This document shows, in pieces, positions 61,183-64,000 of a DNA stretch of 64,000 nucleotides. Position 1 is the first letter of the stretch; every line of letters starts with the position of its first letter. Origin of the DNA: GCA-2725625 sp964574215 (GTDB taxonomy: Bacteria; Pseudomonadota; Alphaproteobacteria; Rhodospirillales; UBA2165); assembly GCA_964574215.1 (NCBI GenBank), contig CAZNLR010000018.1:1-64000 (forward strand). The letters run 5' to 3'. The notes under the pieces were generated by a model. That model had not been told where the DNA came from and ran no database searches. It saw only the letters and a program-made list of their open reading frames with translations. The position numbers and the translations under genes are program-made.

Positions 61183-62097
61183 GTGAACAGTATTAGATAC
61201 GACAAGCTGATCGACGATTTGAAAAGCGAATACCGGCCTCAACGGGAATGGGCGGAAGGACGCGGCGCCTTTCTCATTTACGGCCACTTCCTGGTGGGTG
61301 TCGCCGCCGGAGGCTGGCTGCTGTGCCGCTACTACGGCAGCTTCGACGGCATGATCCTGTCTTATGTTTTGGCGGGGCTAGGTGGTCTGGCTCATCTGTT
61401 CAATCTGGCCCGGCCGGAACGGGTTCTCAACATGATGCTGCGTTTTAAGACCTCATGGGTTTCCCGGGGATTTTGGGGGCTGACGTTTTTCCTGGTCGGC
61501 GGCGCCCTCTATCTGCTGTCGCAGAAAGAATTGGGCGCGGCCGTCGGTGGTCCGCTGATGGTCATCGGTGACGTTCTGGCCGTTTTGGGGTCATTGACCA
61601 TGATGGGCTATATGGGCTTCGTCTATACGGCTTCCAAAGGCATTCCCTTCTGGAATTCCACTCTGCACCCGGTGCTCTATATTGCTTACGCCATCCGAGG
61701 CGGCATTGCGGCGCTCGTTCTGGTGTTGGCGGTACGGGGCCAGGCCCTGGCCGGAGAAAGCGGCTTGCTGGAATTATGGATCGCCGTCACGGCGGTGGTG
61801 ATTGTTCTCTGGGCGCTGGAAATCCAGGGCGCCGTCGCCAGCGGCGATGAAACCGCCAAACGTTCCATTAACGACCTCTTGGCGGGCCGCCTGGCAATCT
61901 ATTTTTACGGCGGCACCCTGATCATCGGCCTGGTGGTGCCGTTGATCCTGACCACGGGCGCCGTGGCGCCCATGTCGGCAGGCATTCTGGCGGTGATCGG
62001 ATTGGCATCGATTATCGGTGACTTCTTTATGAAGTTTTCTTCAATTAAAGCGGGCGTCTATTTGCCCGTCCGGCTGCCCCATTTGCATAAGCCTTAA
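61183..62097 (+). CDS. NrfD/PsrC-type integral membrane subunit
   Basis: A 304-residue protein with about eight transmembrane helices, the quinol-interacting anchor of complex iron-sulfur molybdoenzymes. FLIYGHFLVGVAAGGWLLCRYYG and LGGLAHLFNLARPERVLNMMLRFKTSWVSRG are typical of NrfD proteins. The start is GTG at 61183 behind gaggagggg. Together with the two preceding genes it should form a membrane-bound, cytoplasm-facing complex that trades electrons with the quinone pool. A C-rich inverted repeat follows the stop. Confidence 0.93.
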   Translation: MNSIRYDKLIDDLKSEYRPQREWAEGRGAFLIYGHFLVGVAAGGWLLCRYYGSFDGMILSYVLAGLGGLAHLFNLARPERVLNMMLRFKTSWVSRGFWGLTFFLVGGALYLLSQKELGAAVGGPLMVIGDVLAVLGSLTMMGYMGFVYTASKGIPFWNSTLHPVLYIAYAIRGGIAALVLVLAVRGQALAGESGLLELWIAVTAVVIVLWALEIQGAVASGDETAKRSINDLLAGRLAIYFYGGTLIIGLVVPLILTTGAVAPMSAGILAVIGLASIIGDFFMKFSSIKAGVYLPVRLPHLHKP

Positions 62098-62120
62098 GGA
62101 GAAGGTTTTAGTGGCAGAAT

Positions 62121-62215
62121 TATCCCCCCACCCTAACCCTCCCCCGCAAGGGGGGAGGGGACTGTATTTTTTATCCCCTTCTCCCCTTGCGGGGGAAGGT
62201 CGGGATGGGGGGATA
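62121..62215. repeat. C-rich/G-rich inverted repeat, copy 2
   Basis: Arms at 62121-62161 (containing accctaaccctcccc) and 62174-62215 form an imperfect palindrome with a short loop. It shares the accctaaccctcccc core and layout of the element at 45525-45623. Here it separates the NrfD gene from the IclR gene, where it may end the molybdoenzyme transcript. Confidence 0.75.
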
Positions 62216-62260
62216 GGCCGTCGGTAGACGGAAGAAAATTCACTTAAAACTGCGAAACAG

Positions 62261-63067
62261 ATGGATCAAGAAACACCCAAAAGCGCCATGAACGGCAACG
62301 GCAACGGTGGAGAGCCAAAAAAAGGCTTCGGCGTCCAGTCCATCGAAGTCGGCATGCACCTTCTGAAAGTACTGATGGAATTCGGCCGCCCGGTGATGCT
62401 CAAGGAATTGGCGGAAGCGTCGGGCATGTCGGCGCAAAAGGCTCACCGGTATCTGGTCAGTTTGCAGCGGAGCGGCATGGTGGAACAGGATGCCGCCGGC
62501 GGGCGCTACGGATTGGGTGAGTTCGCTCTCAATGTCGGTTTGGCGGCATTGTCTCAATTGAATGTGGTCCGGATCGCCAGCGACGCCGTTACCGAGTTGC
62601 GCAACCGCACCGACCAGTCCTGTCTGCTGGCTGTTTGGGGCAGCCACGGTCCCACCATTGTCCGCATGTCCGAAGGATCACGGACCCTGGTGACCACCGC
62701 CCGGGTCGGTGTCGTTTTGTCCATGGTGAATTCAGCCACGGGAAGAGTATTTGCCGCCTTCCTCCCCAGAGAGACGGCGGAGACGTTTGTATCGGTGGAA
62801 TTGCCACAAGAAGACCGGGACTCCTACGACGCGCTTTTGGCCGATGTCCGCATCCGGGGCATCTCCCGGACGGAAGGCGAAGAACAAGCCACCATCAACG
62901 CCCTTTCGGCACCCCTGTTCGATCATTTCGGCAACATCGTTGGCGCTCTCACCCTGATGGGTCCCGAAAAACATTTCAAGGTCGACTGGGACGGACCGCT
63001 GGCCCGGGAGCTGGAGGCGGTATCCAAATCCGTTTCCAACCGGTTGGGATATAGCGACAACGGATAA
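62261..63067 (+). CDS. IclR-family transcriptional regulator
   Basis: A 268-residue regulator. After a 25-residue Asn/Gly-rich start, the winged helix-turn-helix (MLKELAEASGMSAQKAHRYLVSLQRSGMVE in outline) is followed by the effector domain (RTDQSCLLAVWGSHGPTIVRM, SATGRVFAAFLPR and APLFDHFGNIVGALTLMG). It differs clearly from the IclR protein at 41839. Its place straight after the molybdoenzyme operon makes it the likely regulator of that operon or of the whole accessory region. Confidence 0.94.
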   Translation: MDQETPKSAMNGNGNGGEPKKGFGVQSIEVGMHLLKVLMEFGRPVMLKELAEASGMSAQKAHRYLVSLQRSGMVEQDAAGGRYGLGEFALNVGLAALSQLNVVRIASDAVTELRNRTDQSCLLAVWGSHGPTIVRMSEGSRTLVTTARVGVVLSMVNSATGRVFAAFLPRETAETFVSVELPQEDRDSYDALLADVRIRGISRTEGEEQATINALSAPLFDHFGNIVGALTLMGPEKHFKVDWDGPLARELEAVSKSVSNRLGYSDNG

Positions 63068-63156
63068 TATCGTGCTACATATGCTACCGTCCCGGACAAT
63101 TATTAGTTTGGGGGTTGGACGGAAAATACAGCTTTAAATAGGCACGAGACAAAGAG

Positions 63157-64000
63157 TTGTTATACGCTTTTTACGATTTCAGCCTGGCGCGGATATCATA
63201 CAATTACTTCGGTTTTCTGGTCATGGCCGAACTGGCCCGCCGCCGGGCCGGGGCCGATGGCGTTCACGTCGTCTTTGTTCCGGCGGATGGTGACGGTTTC
63301 CGGGCTAACAATCAGTACGATCTCGAACAGAAACGCTGGCGGGTCAGAAATATATTGATGGCTGGCGCCGGGCTTTTGCCGTCGTGCCGGCAGATGACGC
63401 TGTGCCAGTCCCGTGAAGAAGCCCGAAAAATATTCGATCGGACCGATGGCGAAGTTTTCCCAAAGGGCTACACGATCGAAAAACCGGTGGTCGCCTGGCA
63501 CACAGGTTTGTCCGTTATTGCCGGCAACCGGGGTGATAATGTTCAAGTCCTCGAAGCGAGCGAACAGGCGCGATCATACCTACAGGAGTGGGTGTCCAAT
63601 CTTTGCCCCGGTAAGAAATTCGTCACCATCACGCTCCGCAGCGCCGCCTTCCACCCGACGAAAAATAACGACGTGGAGCTTTGGGCGGAATTGGCGGCGC
63701 GCATCGAAAAAGACGGCTATAGAGCCGTCATCATTCCCGATACGGACAACGCCCTATTGCCGATGGACCCATGCATGGGCGATTTTCTCCAAGTTCCCAT
63801 TGCCGCCTTCAATATCGATCTCAGGATGGCGCTTTATGAAGCGGCGTTTCTGAATCTGTTTGTCAGCAACGGTCCGGCGCAAATTGCTGCGCTCAATCGG
63901 AATGTCCAATTTGTTCAGTTTATTTCCGGCGAGTATATCGCCGACCCCGTGGCCATGGAACGGCATGCCGGGGTTAAATTCGGCTCCACGCCGCCGCATC
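63157..64000 (+). CDS. Conserved hypothetical, probable glycan-locus protein (5' part, runs off window)
   Basis: A frame open from about 63142 to the window end, giving 281 codons without a stop. From the TTG at 63157 it reads LLYAFYDFSLARISYNYFGF, then MAELARRRAGADGVHVVFVP, and later FVTITLRSAAFHPTKNND, RAVIIPDTDNAL and ALYEAAFLNLFVSNGPAQIAAL. The last segment resembles the sugar-nucleotide-binding lobe of GT-B-like proteins, where SNGPA lies at the site. The start is uncertain; an ATG is present at 63223, but conserved-looking residues precede it. I do not know the exact family. Confidence 0.65.
   Translation, partial: MLYAFYDFSLARISYNYFGFLVMAELARRRAGADGVHVVFVPADGDGFRANNQYDLEQKRWRVRNILMAGAGLLPSCRQMTLCQSREEARKIFDRTDGEVFPKGYTIEKPVVAWHTGLSVIAGNRGDNVQVLEASEQARSYLQEWVSNLCPGKKFVTITLRSAAFHPTKNNDVELWAELAARIEKDGYRAVIIPDTDNALLPMDPCMGDFLQVPIAAFNIDLRMALYEAAFLNLFVSNGPAQIAALNRNVQFVQFISGEYIADPVAMERHAGVKFGSTPPH

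Overview
The window reads as chromosomal DNA of an alphaproteobacterium, probably of Rhodospirillales type. The clues are a DUF1476-type F1-ATPase zeta regulator (9639-9962), a class I lysyl-tRNA synthetase (6634-8229), a DUF3035-type lipoprotein (20337-20939), a MutL that keeps its endonuclease motif, and dense, often overlapping genes. By eye I found no tRNA, rRNA, CRISPR array, transposase, prophage gene or clear pseudogene. Start codons were chosen from ribosome-binding sites and family start points; many genes have longer in-frame extensions that I rejected.

Layout. 1-3.6 kb: the groEL 3' end and its terminator, a polytopic membrane protein resembling GT-C glycosyltransferases, and a B12/radical SAM enzyme. 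3.7-25.3 kb: mostly housekeeping genes, namely a DinG/XPD helicase, lysK, an SMP-30 lactonase with a large operator-like palindrome, the ATPase zeta regulator, a class IV aminotransferase with a periplasmic binding protein, tadA, a PuuD-like amidotransferase, rluB, rsmD, mutL, pgi, an M16 protease pair, a lipoprotein, lspA, ileS and ribF. 25.5-38.8 kb: an M23 peptidase, then a glycan or protein-glycosylation neighbourhood (two TPR-glycosyltransferase fusions, a methyltransferase, GT61 and GT2-like enzymes), an asymmetric heterodimeric ABC exporter and a SpoIIAA/STAS-like hypothetical. 39-41.8 kb: an arylsulfotransferase-like protein, OsmC, a 56-residue zinc ribbon and a PaaI-type thioesterase.

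41.8-63.1 kb is the most interesting part: an accessory metabolic region with an IclR regulator at each end. In order it holds IclR and a divergent uroporphyrinogen-decarboxylase-like methyltransferase, a branched-chain-amino-acid-type ABC importer whose two ATPases are fused in one chain, a carboxymuconolactone-decarboxylase-like protein, a MetE C-domain-like protein, a NodIJ-type ABC exporter, an exported Vgb-like beta-propeller, a reductive dehalogenase RdhA without a Tat signal plus an RdhB-like three-helix anchor, an EamA transporter, an MBL-fold protein, and a MoaD-like protein followed by a cytoplasmic molybdopterin oxidoreductase, a four-cluster ferredoxin and an NrfD-type quinol-interacting membrane subunit, then the second IclR. 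I infer uptake and redox or methyl-transfer catabolism of a small, possibly halogenated or methoxylated, organic compound; the substrate cannot be read from sequence.

Several short palindromic intergenic repeat families are scattered through the window. One copy lies inside a glycosyltransferase coding region and is translated. Two copies of a C-rich/G-rich inverted repeat lie about 16.6 kb apart around most of the accessory block. The last 0.84 kb carries the 5' part of a gene that runs off the window.
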